This document shows, one piece after another, positions 13,023 to 25,100 of a stretch of 64,000 nucleotides of DNA. Below the pieces are notes generated by a model, which worked only from the letters and a program-made list of their open reading frames with translations, was not told the DNA's origin and did no database searches. The stretch comes from Helopsaltes ochotensis. Taxonomy: Eukaryota; Chordata; Aves; Passeriformes; Locustellidae. The DNA is taken from contig VXBM01001079.1 in the NCBI GenBank assembly GCA_013400155.1, forward strand, positions 45,727 through 109,726, read 5' to 3'. Both the position numbers and the translations under genes were made by a program. How positions within the stretch are numbered: the first letter of the stretch is position 1; each line of letters starts with the position of its first letter.

Positions 13023-13351
13023 CTCATCACAGAATCACAGAATAAGCTGAGTTGGAAGGGATCCACAAGGATTACTGAGACCAACTCCTCTTTCTGCGCA
13101 GAAGAACTCTTAAGAGTCACACCATGTGCCTGAGAGCATTGTTCAAATGTTTCTTGAACTCCGTCAGTCTTGGTGCTGTGACAACTTCCCTGGGGAGCCT
13201 GTTGCAGTGCCCAACCACCTTCTAGGTGAAAAATCTTTTTCTGACAGACAACCTAAACCTTCTCTGACACAGCTCCAGGCCATTCCCTTGGGTCCTGCAG
13301 CTCTTCACTGGAGAGAAGAGACCAGTGCCTCCCCCTCTGCCTCCCCTCATG
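13023..13351 (-). mobile_element. CR1 3'-terminal fragment, minus strand (unit 1)
   Basis: It begins at the left with the inverted octamer end TCACAGAATCACAGAATA, followed by GTTGGAAGGGATCC and CACCATGTGCCTGAGAGC. It then runs through TTCCCTGGGGAGCCTGTTGCAGTG and TTCCCTTGGGTCCTG to about 13351. This is the standard 3' UTR end of a CR1 read from the opposite strand, about 330 bp long, with no coding sequence. The copy in unit 2 is at 14712-15040. Confidence 0.9.
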
Positions 13352-13359
13352 AAGATGCT

Positions 13360-13480
13360 GTGGGAATCCAAACAGGTCCAGCTGACTGGAAGCTGGTGAT
13401 TACTGTCCTGATTTTCAAGAAGGTCAGACCCTACAGAAACTACAGGCCTGTTAGTTTCATTCAGCACCTGGTAAAGTTAT
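13360..13480 (+). mobile_element. CR1 RT fragment, plus strand (unit 1)
   Basis: A plus-strand frame here reads GPADWKLV, then TVLIFKK, then NYRPVSF. This is the N-terminal part of the reverse transcriptase domain of CR1-type LINEs, where NYRPVS is a conserved motif. It is in opposite orientation to the 3' UTR piece next to it and comes from a part of the element far upstream of that piece. About 120 bp long and broken; it makes no protein. The copy in unit 2 is at 15049-15169. Confidence 0.85.
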
Positions 13481-14344
13481 CTCTTACAACTGAGGATACT
13501 CTATCATTCCATAAAATAACATATTACTTTTAAAATTAAGGTAAATTCTGAAAGGTGTTCTGAAGAAAGACCAGGGATGTACTGATGAATACTTACATTT
13601 GATCCACAACTGAATGGAAAACATGGGGTTTAGTCATATATTTTCTGTATATTGCCTATAATATCGTATGTTAATATATTTCAGTTGTGCTATTTCTCAT
13701 CTGATCTGTTTAAAGTACATGTCAGTATATATTCCCATCTTCAGTGCTAGTTAGGACTAACATAATTATCTTTTCCTTGCTTTCAAAACAGGTTTTTCTT
13801 ATAAGCAGTTTTGTTTGTTAGCTTTAAGGAAGTCCTAGGCTTCTCAGATGTCTAAAGCTGACATTTTCATGATAAGGCAGGAAGTCAGTTTCATGATTTT
13901 AATGATTAATTTTCAACCTAACAAATTCAATTTCCTGTTCTCAGCAAGTCTGCATTTATTGAATACTCATAGATGAAACATTGCAAAGAAAGTAGGATAG
14001 GTTCAGGATTTTGTTTTCAACAACCTATGGAGGAAACTGCATTTTTGAAGTTATAGGCTTGAGCAAACTAACTAAACTTCTCACAACTTCTGCCTAAATT
14101 CTTGCCACTAAATTCCTGCTTGAATCTACAAGATTTTATAGTAAGGCCATACTTGAAAATTATTTTTATTTCTATTTTAGAATAGTGCTGAGGATCAATG
14201 GTAATGAATAAAACCTCTCTGAATTTGTGTCTAGACAAACAGAAAAAAAGCAAGTCAATTCTTCTATCTGCTATCAAATTTATGCCTCTACATATGTGTC
14301 CTTCTATTGAATACTGCCTGAATTTCTGGTTCTACCTAGTCAAA

Positions 14345-14345
14345 N
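14345..14345. other. Single N at the duplication junction
   Basis: One undetermined base lies exactly between the two duplicate units. In unit 2 the matching point is followed by a run of A and then CCAAAAAACCC-type low-complexity sequence. This suggests a contig ended in a homopolymer and was joined to a second contig by one N. Confidence 0.97.
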
Positions 14346-14645
14346 AATTCAAACACTGCACAGAACCTATGTAGCAGATGGAGAAAATTGTTGCCTGCTT
14401 CTCATTACCCTGTATAGGAAGAGAGGAATTGCTACTAGGCAACTACTGGAAACCATCATTACTTTTATATTTTGGAAGAATAGCCACACAATAGCAGCCA
14501 AAATAAATTAAAAAAAAATCTTCTTTATCAAACTGCCTAGACTGATAAAAGATGATTATAATTTTACTAGACTGCAGGCCACTGTGCTTACTAAACCTCA
14601 GTGTTTGGCAATGCCATGAGTGAGGAATTCTAAATAAGAGGGAAG

Positions 14646-14711
14646 CCATACGAGGAGCAACTGAGGTCCCTTTGTTTATTCAGCCTAAAGAAGAGGAGAC
14701 TTAGGGGACAG
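14646..14711 (+). mobile_element. Short CR1 fragment, plus strand (unit 2)
   Basis: Identical copy of the fragment at 12957-13022, carried along by the tandem duplication rather than inserted independently. Confidence 0.65.
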
Positions 14712-15040
14712 CTCATCACAGAATCACAGAATAAGCTGAGTTGGAAGGGATCCACAAGGATTACTGAGACCAACTCCTCTTTCTGCGCAGAAGAACTCTT
14801 AAGAGTCACACCATGTGCCTGAGAGCATTGTTCAAATGTTTCTTGAACTCCGTCAGTCTTGGTGCTGTGACAACTTCCCTGGGGAGCCTGTTGCAGTGCC
14901 CAACCACCTTCTAGGTGAAAAATCTTTTTCTGACAGACAACCTAAACCTTCTCTGACACAGCTCCAGGCCATTCCCTTGGGTCCTGCAGCTCTTCACTGG
15001 AGAGAAGAGACCAGTGCCTCCCCCTCTGCCTCCCCTCATG
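14712..15040 (-). mobile_element. CR1 3'-terminal fragment, minus strand (unit 2)
   Basis: Copy of 13023-13351, a CR1 3' UTR in reverse orientation starting at the octamer end near 14712. I saw no difference from unit 1. Confidence 0.9.
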
Positions 15041-15048
15041 AAGATGCT

Positions 15049-15169
15049 GTGGGAATCCAAACAGGTCCAGCTGACTGGAAGCTGGTGATTACTGTCCTGA
15101 TTTTCAAGAAGGTCAGACCCTACAGAAACTACAGGCCTGTTAGTTTCATTCAGCACCTGGTAAAGTTAT
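15049..15169 (+). mobile_element. CR1 RT fragment, plus strand (unit 2)
   Basis: Copy of 13360-13480 with the same NYRPVSF reverse transcriptase motif in the plus-strand frame. Non-functional fragment. Confidence 0.85.
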
Positions 15170-16030
15170 CTCTTACAACTGAGGATACTCTATCATTCCA
15201 TAAAATAACATATTACTTTTAAAATTAAGGTAAATTCTGAAAGGTGTTCTGAAGAAAGACCAGGGATGTACTGATGAATACTTACATTTGATCCACAACT
15301 GAATGGAAAACATGGGGTTTAGTCATATATTTTCTGTATATTGCCTATAATATCGTATGTTAATATATTTCAGTTGTGCTATTTCTCATCTGATCTGTTT
15401 AAAGTACATGTCAGTATATATTCCCATCTTCAGTGCTAGTTAGGACTAACATAATTATCTTTTCCTTGCTTTCAAAACAGGTTTTTCTTATAAGCAGTTT
15501 TGTTTGTTAGCTTTAAGGAAGTCCTAGGCTTCTCAGATGTCTAAAGCTGACATTTTCATGATAAGGCAGGAAGTCAGTTTCATGATTTTAATGATTAATT
15601 TTCAACCTAACAAATTCAATTTCCTGTTCTCAGCAAGTCTGCATTTATTGAATACTCATAGATGAAACATTGCAAAGAAAGTAGGATAGGTTCAGGATTT
15701 TGTTTTCAACAACCTATGGAGGAAACTGCATTTTTGAAGTTATAGGCTTGAGCAAACTAACTAAACTTCTCACAACTTCTGCCTAAATTCTTGCCACTAA
15801 ATTCCTGCTTGAATCTACAAGATTTTATAGTAAGGCCATACTTGAAAATTATTTTTATTTCTATTTTAGAATAGTGCTGAGGATCAATGCTAATGAATAA
15901 AACCTCTCTGAATTTGTGTCTAGACAAACAGAAAAAAAGCAAGTCAATTCTTCTATCTGCTATCAAATTTATGCCTCTACATATGTGTCCTTCTATTGAA
16001 TACTGCCTGAATTTCTGGTTCTACCTAGTC

Positions 16031-16070
16031 AAAAAAAACCAAAAAACCCAAAAAAACCCCACAAAACTCT
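16031..16070. repeat. A-rich low-complexity tract
   Basis: Runs of A broken by CC and CCC, then CCCACAAAACTC. It lies at the end of duplication unit 2 and probably explains why assembly broke at the equivalent point in unit 1. Confidence 0.85.
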
Positions 16071-16131
16071 TCTGTGGAAAGTAACAGTTAAGTAAGGAAT
16101 AGATTTCTAATTCATATGGACCAATACTTTC

Positions 16132-16171
16132 CTTTTGAATAAAATAGGGCAATTTTGAATAAAATAGAGAG
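16132..16171. repeat. Two-copy 20-bp tandem duplication
   Basis: TTTTGAATAAAATAG occurs twice, 20 bp apart, in otherwise unremarkable AT-rich DNA. Likely replication slippage. Confidence 0.85.
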
Positions 16172-19100
16172 TAATGAAAGTCAAGTTGATGGTGTGAAAA
16201 AGGAAAAATGAGATGTTATGTGTATAGGCAGTCTTTGACTGATACAGGAATTTGTAGAGGACAAAAATTTCAAAATTATCAGGACATATATTTCTGAAGA
16301 AAAACCCCCTCATCCAGGGTTATTAAATACAATAGTGGTTAACTGTGAGGGCTGTGACATTCCACCTATCTTGTCGAATTCCAACTCACTAGTATGGGGA
16401 GAACTGAAGAAAGTTCTGCTACAGCCTGTCTATCCTTCTCTCATTATCTATTATCATCTATTCTCCTATTGTACAAATGACAATTGGAGAGAGGGTCCCT
16501 TTCACTCTGACCTGGAAATGCCATCCTGTCATCTTGCTTTCCTTTTATAATATGTCATATCAACATATATGTAGAATGAAATACCATATTTGCTAGCATC
16601 ATGCACAGATATACAAGTAGATGTGCCATAGTCTATTGTTCAGATAGATACATGGACACACCAAGATAGATCAAGTTTCCAACTGTCTAGAAGATCATGG
16701 GAAAAAGAAATATCTGCTCTGCAGTGCAGTTCCTACATCCATAATGTCACTATATCCAGACAGAGCAGCACCTCACTTCAACTAAAGTATTGAATGATTT
16801 CTTTTTTTTTTTTCCTCAGTATTACTTAAATTAGATCATTACAATGAATGTCAGACTAGCCTTTAAGAGACACAGATGTCTCAGATAGTCCTATGGTCAT
16901 CCTAGGTTTCTCATACACATCTAGAGGAGAGAGAACTTGGAAGGAAGCCATGCCCACACTGAGTTGTTTTCTCAGTGTATAGAGCCAATTGTAGCTGATT
17001 GAATTGTGTGTCGGTTAGTGAGGACCTGCTTTAACTGCCTGAAGGTGTATATTCTAAACACCTCTGAAATTTATGAAGTTTTTCTAGCAAGAAGATAATT
17101 ATAATTATTTTATTTTACAGACTTGTGTTAAGTGGGAGTAATTTAAAATATGTTCCATAGCAGGAATAAAATGTGAGTTTCATTCAGATAGATATTAAGC
17201 AGCCATATTCTAAAATAAATATTTTCAAGCTAATCTCCACAAAGAATGCATGTAACTTTCTTTGTAAAGACCTTATCACTCAGCTCAGTTTTTCATAGTC
17301 AATACAATATATACTTATCTATAACTGCATTATATGGCTGGAAATTTACCGAATAATGAACTGTTCTAGGTATTTGATTTACGAAATTGGAATAGTTTGC
17401 TCTGGTACGAAGACTGTATGTACTAAAATCAAGCCATGTGTTTCAAATAAACTTATTACAGTAACTAGAACATTTGTCATGGCACCTATCTAGCCATGAA
17501 TATTTGCATTTGTCATGTTTTTTCCCACAGCTGAATTGAAATAACTTAAATCAGAGATTTTTGTTCCTTTCTGAAGTTTAAAATTCTTGATTATGGAGGT
17601 AGAAATCAATTAGTACAGATTCTAGTATCCTGTCAAAATTGTATATTTCCACATCCAATTAATATACATTATATAAATAAATAAAATTTAAATTGGTACA
17701 GGACTTAGTGGCAACCCTTTTAAATTCATGCACCGCAGTGTTAGTGAGTTCCTTGTGGCTTGTTGGCTTGCAGAAATGGGAGGGTTTTCCAAATATGACT
17801 GCATTTGTTCCACCTATTCGCAGTAATATTGCCTCATAACATAACAAAGATAATTAACCACATGGGAAAAGTAAAGCCAAAAGGAAAAGTGTCTCTGTGT
17901 TTGCCTGTATGTTATCCTCTGAGGACGAGTTCGGTTGCATGTACATCAATATATCCATCGACATACAGCAGAATAGTCATAAATACTCAGCCAAGAATAA
18001 TAATGTTCTAAGCAGGAAGGAAACATTAAATTCCAAAAGAAGGCTTTTTTTCCCCAGACCTGTATTCATTTCTGGTGCTGACTAAATTTATTTATGATTG
18101 TTCAGACCATGTTACTCCTGCATTAGTATCTTTAAAGCCTTGCCATTTGTGTTATCATAGCATTTGATGTGGCTAATATGATATAAAAAAGTCCTGTAAT
18201 GATTTACAGATCTGGAAGATTCTGTCCAGCCAAAATATGAAGAAGAAATAACCGGAGAAGGAGATTAATATGAACACTCACTTTGTGGCTTCAACGTTGT
18301 CTTGTTTCAAAAGCTATTTTAACTTTTCCCATACTTAAAAAAAGTTTGTCTGAAATTATTGTTATGGTCTAAACAAGGAGAAATCCCTAATGAGAGTATG
18401 TAATTTTTGGCAGAATCTTCTACTTTTATGTTGTAAAAACAAGTTCAGGGGTTGAGTTTTTCGGTTTGGGTGTTTTGCAGGTTTGGGATTTTTTAACTAC
18501 TTTGGAGTTTTGAGAAGGAGCTAAGTGATTTAAGAGCATAGGATATGCATTCGAACTCTTAAAAAACCATGAAAAAAACCAGTTTACATCTCACTTGGTC
18601 TCATGTTCGTGCTCTACAAGTATGTTTGAGTGAAAGAAGGCCCTGTATAATGATGCAAGGGAAAATGTGAATTGTACTGCTCATTCTCTAAACAACCAAG
18701 GCAAAATATTGTTTGACTCTTGCTGGGAAATAAATATTAACTTGTCTTTGAATTTTGAAGCTCAAATTATCAGTCCAGCCCAGACCTCCTGTCCTTCTGA
18801 TGATATTCCAGCAATAAAATTCATTCAGAATTCATTTAGTGGCACAGAAATTTTACTCTGATGTAAACCTTGGCAGAATTAGCTCTGGCACCATCAGACA
18901 ATCTTTCCCCTGGTCACAGTGGTGAAAAATGATATATATGAAGTATAACTCACAAGTTAAAAGCATGTGTCAGCAGTGTGACATCTCATCACTTGAAAAT
19001 TGTGCCCGTGACAATACAAGTCCTACATATGAGCTAAATTTCATTAAAGCCACTAACATGCTTGAACAGGTATGGTTATGAATCATAAAATTCATCATGC

Positions 19101-19662
19101 TTGGATTTTAACCAAAACTAATCTTATAATGACTATTAGCCAGATATTGTATCTATTCTGAAGAATATGTTGCATCTGGAGATGGAAGTTCATATATATG
19201 ACTATAAAAGTAAGTATGCATGCATATATAACATTTAAGAAAAAGAAATATTCAGCATGGCAAAAGGAGATGGAGGTGCATTATGCATTACCAAATGTGT
19301 AACAAAACGCACAGGAAAGAGTTACAGCTAAAAGTTTGGTTTAAATTGAAGCTGCTGGAAAACTAGACTTCACTATACTTATATTTCACAAACTGTGTAC
19401 TTAGAACTTTCCTGTTTGCTTCATTATCTCAATAAATTAAATGGACAGTATGATTTTGGTGTGAAGAATAGCCACTGGCTTTGGAGTCTCGATTGTCCGT
19501 ATAAAAAAGCAGACTTTTGCAGAAAATCTTATGAAAGGTACAGGAATATTCAGCAAGGACTCAGAAAACACAATAGGATTATTATGGTCATCCCTCTCAG
19601 ACATATACTATTCTCCAATGTAGAGTCTGTGCACTTAGCTTTCATAATTCACTCCAGAAATT
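16172..19662. other. AT-rich non-coding DNA, no gene seen
   Basis: No frame above about 71 codons and no recognisable repeat family. A short T tract lies at 16801-16813 and G/T-rich low-complexity sequence near 18455-18515. The segment around 16860-17060 looks somewhat less random but I cannot support a function. Confidence 0.5.
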
Positions 19663-20060
19663 AAGGAATCACATCATATGGAAGGAACTTCCAGAGACAT
19701 CCAGTTCAACCTTGTACTAAACCAGTGTCAGTTAACACAGGTTGCTCATGGTCTTGTCCAATTGAGTTCTGAATACCTCCAAAGAAGGGGATTTGACCTC
19801 TTACAAAAGTTGAAGAGCAAGAAGGGAAAACCCTAATATCTACTCAGAATTTTCCTTCTTGTAACTTCTGTCTGTTGCTTCTCCTGTTATCACGGTTTAC
19901 TTCTAAAAATCTTTGGCTTTGCCTTCTCTACAGTCTCCTCTTGTACAGTTCGAGACAGCAGTAAGACCTCCCCTAACCTTGAGTTTGTAGAATTCAGTTC
20001 TCTTGGTCTTCTCCTCTATGTCATGAGCTTCAAGCCCGTCACCATCCTTGCTGCAGTAAT
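19663..20060 (-). mobile_element. Old CR1 LINE 3' fragment
   Basis: The left end AAGGAATCACATCATATGGAAGG is a worn CR1 3' end in reverse orientation. It is followed by CATCCAGTTCAACCT, AGGTTGCTCATGGTC, CTGAATACCTCCAAAGAAGG and later AGTTCTCTTGGTCTTCTCCTC and CTTCAAGCCCGTCACCATCC. These landmarks are in the order found in CR1 3' regions. Many substitutions and small gaps show it is older than the CR1 copies at 13 kb and 29 kb. No intact frame. Confidence 0.78.
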
Positions 20061-22042
20061 GATTGCTATCTGCTTTGCAAGACTTGGTATATCTTGTAAG
20101 TTTGGGAATATTATCTGGCTGGATAGGTTCTCTGGCCATATCATTTTAAAACATGAAGATGAGACAGAGGCATAACCCCATCTCTCCCTTCCTCTTTCTG
20201 TGGAACATGGATGGATAAAGGTCAGAAAATCACTACTTATTTCATCAACATTGTGACTGTTATAGTGTTTTCTGTGACTGGCACTGAAAACTCAAAAGCT
20301 TATTCGTTCAGATCTTCAGGATTTACCCAAAGCACCCTGAACTTGTATTTGAACCAGAACTGAAAAACTAATCTGTGCTTGTTGAAGTACCCTAAGTATT
20401 TTAGGGAGAAAAACAAAACCAAAAAAACTCCCATGGTCATTGTTAGGAGTTCATAAGACATATATATTTGTGCATTGGCCAAAATGATGTTTTCAGAAGA
20501 TTCTCTTGGTCTTGATGCGTCAGCAGCTCAAGTACTTCATAGATTAAGACTTCTATTATCAGGTATTACACTTCAACCTGGATTGCATAATAGCATGGGT
20601 AGATCTGATAGCCTGGGACAATAAAGACCAGTCCCATAAGCTGTAAGCTTTGGAATCTTTCCAGTCATCTCTAAGGCACTTCTCAGTTTTAAAGAAGCAA
20701 GAGACATAGTTTGTTTTTCTGTTTCCAAATCCATTTTGTCTATCTTTGGTGAGAAAAAAAAACCAAACAAACAAACCCCAAACAGGACAATTCAGCAATG
20801 CAAACGATGTACTGGTTACACGTAAAAGAATAGTGAACAGATTAGATTCTTGATGAGATTCAGATGGATGCAAATCATGTCAGGAACTCTGCAGAATAAT
20901 GTCTATAGCACTACTTTTTTTTTTTTTTTTTACTTTTTTTTTTACTTTTTTTTATGTTTTTCTACTTTTTTTTACAATTCAATACTTTTTGGAAGTCTCT
21001 TGGGACATTGACAAATACTGCAAGAGTAGAGTTCTATACATATGGTATCATTCAGTATAGACATTTAATTTACTGATTGAGTTCACAACCAGGAGTATTT
21101 CCTGGGACAATAAATCAGAAACTAGGATTACTGATCTAAGAGTTTATGATCTGGGCAGAACCAGAAGGTGTAGAACTGTTTAGTCACCACTTTCATCTTC
21201 CTAAAAGAACTATATTGTTGCCACCTTCTGGCCACTCCACAAGATATTCTTGACCGATATTAAGAGATTAATCCTATCTGGAGACAGGATCATTATGTTG
21301 TGACATAAAACCTTCAGACAGGTGTTAAATCAAGGATATTGGAAGCATGCCACAGGATATTCCTCAAAATTTAGAAAAAGGAAACATATTTAAAAAAAAT
21401 TTTAATTGCAAGAAAGCCTTTGGAGCAGGTGAATAATTCATTCACACATCTCAGGCTGTTTTAAAGGCAGAGCTTTTATTGATAAATGTATATGCAATAA
21501 TGAATTTTTTTAAAATTAATTAAATGTAAAACTGCATGAAAAGAGTTGATGTGGAAAAATTCTCTCTGTGTGTCTTGAATATGTATATTTATGTGCAAAT
21601 GCTTGTGTATGGGCTACTCCCACTCATCTCCCACATGTATAAAATTTAAGTTTTACCATTTGGGCACTTTTCCCAGAGAAACAGGACCCATTGCAGGCTA
21701 AGCATCCAGGAAATGAGGAAAAGTTGACATCAACTCAATACTAGCATTCTTCTTCCTCATGTAACTACCAATGAGCTAGTTAAGTAATATCTAAAGGGGA
21801 GATCAAGATTCATAAAAAATACCAATGACATTCAAATGAAGTAAGTTAAAGAATCTTTTGGAAAAAAAATTCCAGACATATATTATATCATACAACCATA
21901 AAAATCCTCCAGTGAATTGAAGGCCTCTAAGCTAATATGGAATGAAGCAGAAATTCCTTTGTACAACTACCAATGTAATCACATAGGTGAATCTAAAATT
22001 TTCCATGTCTTCAAATAATTGTCTCAATGGCACTTTCTTGTT
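20061..22042. other. AT-rich non-coding DNA, no gene seen
   Basis: Short frames only. It contains a T-rich tract with regularly placed AC breaks at 20913-20973, listed separately, and an A/C-rich patch at 20755-20785. No repeat family recognised otherwise. Confidence 0.5.
20913..20973. repeat. T-rich tract with repeated AC interruptions
   Basis: Five or so runs of 5 to 18 T separated by AC or ATG, giving a T(n)AC pattern. The reverse strand would read as GT-interrupted poly(A). It has no LINE body upstream, so it is best treated as simple sequence. Confidence 0.9.
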
Positions 22043-22099
22043 TTATATATATATATATGATTATATATATGTGTCTGTGTGTGTATATATGTGTGTGTA

Positions 22100-22131
<32 letters not shown>

Positions 22132-22140
22132 CATATACAC
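22043..22140. repeat. Compound (TA)n/(TG)n microsatellite
   Basis: Alternating TATATA and TGTGTG blocks over about 98 bp, ending in TATACATATATACATATACAC. Open frames across it (Y/I/C/V-rich) are artefacts of dinucleotide repetition. The TA core is self-complementary and can form cruciforms. Confidence 0.95.
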
Positions 22141-25100
22141 AGGCACCATTCAGTCAAATGGGAATTTGATCTGGGTCCAAGTTTACCATCATGTAAAGCA
22201 ACTTTCTAAGCTCTTTCTAGAAATGAGTAATACTTTATTTTCTTTCACTGTAACCTCATCCCTGGCAATTTGATTTAAATTTCCTTATTTCCACCTATGT
22301 GCTGAATAAGATCACTGAAGGTGGGAAACCAGGTAAAGAACATCCACCAACTGGTGAGAAAAAATGCTGTGCCATAGACATGAAACTAATTCTTCAAATT
22401 CCTATATTATTCAAATGCATGGTTTAGGATACTTACAATAACATAAAAGCAGGATTGTTCAGGGAATGACTCTGATGTAGTTGAATGTGCACCACAGTGA
22501 AGCTGTCCAGAAAAATCTACTTATCCTCATAGTAGCATGTATGGATACTTTTGAGATTCCAAATCATGTCACTTGTATCTCTGCTTTTTTCCTAACACAT
22601 AGAAGATGTGATATGATACAGTTTCATATTTCCTCAGGGGACAATAGTCATATATTTTTAAACTAGGTATGGATAGTCATTCCCACCTGGCTTATTTTTT
22701 CTTCCACTTATCTTAGACTCTTGCTGTCAGGTTCCAGAGGTGTGACTCTTTCTATCAGAAGACTGATTCTATGTGCTATATAAATAGTATGTAGCAACCT
22801 TGGTCCAAGGTCTTCCCACCATAAATGGCATGACATCTTAACATTAGATACTTAGTCCTAAATTGAACATCTGGTTGCCTGAGGTTCTGTTCAGTGGGGA
22901 GAGGCACATTCAGAGCATGATTCAGATTTCATACCCTTTAAAGAAACATCTGAAACAGCTCATTTCTCTCCATTAACAACACAGACAGCCTACAGCAATC
23001 ATGCTCTTAATTTAGTCATGTACATTAAAGCAGCTAAGTAGAATGAATCTAGGCCGAGCTGTCTGTGCACATTGCACTGGAGTCACAGTTATTTGTACAT
23101 GGTACCCTGCATATTTCATTAATGCATCAGGGAACATTTGCAATTTCACCCTTAAAATAAGCATTTGATGTTAAAAGACAGAGAATATGACTCTCTTATG
23201 AACACGGAACTTTTAGGCACACAAATTCATAGCTAATAGCTCTAATGTAAAAGAAGAACAAGCATATCATTGTGTGATTTCATTTTGGGGTACAACAAAA
23301 GAAAATGAATGTACCTACACTGTGTTGTGCTCAAAAGACATTGAAACTTGTATGGATTTTTTTTTTCAGTCTTATTAGAGAAAAACATAGACCTCTTCCT
23401 TGCTAATGTGAACTCTGATTTTTTGCAACTTATCAAGTAGAATCAAGAATCAAACCCCAGTATTTATATATTATGTACTTGACAGTGTCATAGTCTATGG
23501 ACTAAAATATTTCTGTTGGCTTAACACATACATATGGTGTGGAGAGATGGTGCAAGGTCAAAGTAGTACAAAATACAGGTTATATGCCTCTCTCTTTATC
23601 AAATTATGTCATAACAGAAGCTGGGTATTAGTAATACTTACTTTGAGTTTATATTCATTGATCCATATGCCAATGAGACATACAAATCTATCATCAATGA
23701 GATTATAAGGCTGTATAAATGCATGCAAAGAGAATACCTGCTGCTGCTTGTCTGGTGTCTCTCCTAATAGGCCAATGGATTAATCATTTAGTTCTTCATC
23801 TAGCAACAGCCTTATTGTGATTGTCCTAATTGTCATGTTAGGGTAAAGTGAAAAATCTCACAGGATCTATGAGAAATAAAGCCAAGCAAGATTGCCAGGA
23901 AAGTGTGGGATTTTAACAAAAAATATCTTGATATTCCTACAAGATTTCCTCCTGTATGTTAACATTTAGCTAAACGTTCCACAGGAGCTGATCTGGTTGT
24001 GTATGTGGTCTTGTTTGGGTCTTCATTCAATCACATACAATTTGGAAGATTTGCTTCTGGGTACTGCTTTTGATTGAGTGTATAAAGGGTATCCATACCT
24101 TCAGGGCAGAACTTGTGCCATATCAGCAAGCAACAATTAAAACAGATATTTTCAAACTCAGGTGATGCAAACACATACATGATAACATCCCACAGTAATC
24201 ATAATCTCTTAGAATTGTCCCAGGAGATAGGTGATTAGAGAGTCTCTTCTTGGTCAATCTGGCCTGATTTATTAGCCCCTTAAATTTATGGTAAATTAGA
24301 TAGTGTGGATGTTTTCAATTTTGATCACAATGAAGGAAAATGAAAGGTCCAAGTCTTAAAAGACTCTCTGTAAAGACATTTAATTAACTGTGTTAATTTG
24401 TCTCCCTAGAGAGTAATGCTTCTCTCTCACATCTCTCTCCACTGCAAACACACATCACAACACCGCAACTCACTTTCATTCCCAAATCCCTGCAATCCAG
24501 ATTCCACCTATCTTGAGTGTAACAATATTGTTCCATTCTCTTTCACTTCATACTCACGCCTCAAATCCTTACACTCCAAGATCTTTACATTCCATCTGCA
24601 GCTGCTGATGGACACTGTGCCCTCATTGTCTCCTCCATAGGCAGTGATCCCTAAACCTCCTACAGTCCATGTGCAATTACATTGCTGTTCCAACACCTTC
24701 AGATCCATTAACTGAGGACACTGCACTCTGTTCAGCAAATTTGGTCTTCAAGTGCATCCATGGGAATTTATTCCATTTAAATTCACTTAGATTATTATTA
24801 AATATATATTATACAGAGAAGGGGTAGTCAGATGGAGGAGAACTTAGCTGACAGCTACAGTATATGGACTGTGAACTGCAGGCAAACTTTGGCCCCATTC
24901 ACCTCCTGTCTACCCATTCCTTTTCTGTGGCTCATAATAAATGTTACGAGATTGCCCTTCATGAGGTAGCCCTGGAGGGGAATGGAGAGAAAAAGGCTGG
25001 TTGGAGTTCCTATTCTGCTTCCCACACTTTCTCCCACTCAGAGATAGATTCTTGACCCTCTCCTACTTCCTCATCCTATTTTTAGAAGTGGTACAGACTC

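Larger units (their letters stand above)
12657..14344. repeat. Tandem duplication, unit 1 (1688 bp)
   Basis: This block is repeated at 14346-16033 with a constant offset of 1689. I found only five base differences by direct reading: 12701 A/G, 12706 T/C, 12750 A/G, 12763 G/A and 14201 G/C. Four of the five fall in the first 110 bases, and the rest reads as identical. Unit 1 ends in CAAA immediately before a single N. The unit contains AT-rich DNA, three CR1 fragments and more AT-rich DNA, with no gene. Very low divergence plus an N at the junction suggests two alleles or two contig ends placed side by side rather than an old duplication. Confidence 0.97.
14346..16033. repeat. Tandem duplication, unit 2 (1688 bp)
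   Basis: Second copy of 12657-14344, with five differences found by eye. It contains the same three CR1 pieces and the same flanking AT-rich DNA. Unlike unit 1 it runs on into normal flanking sequence through an A-rich tract. If the duplication is an artefact, one unit should be removed and the locus is 1689 bp shorter. Confidence 0.97.

Noticed and set aside
13126..13533. 135-codon plus-strand frame (and its copy at 14815-15222)
   Set aside because: It runs antisense through a CR1 3' UTR and then into an RT scrap, so it is a chimera of repeat pieces, not a gene.
21987..22273. Y/I/C/V-rich frames
   Set aside because: Direct translation of a TA/TG microsatellite.
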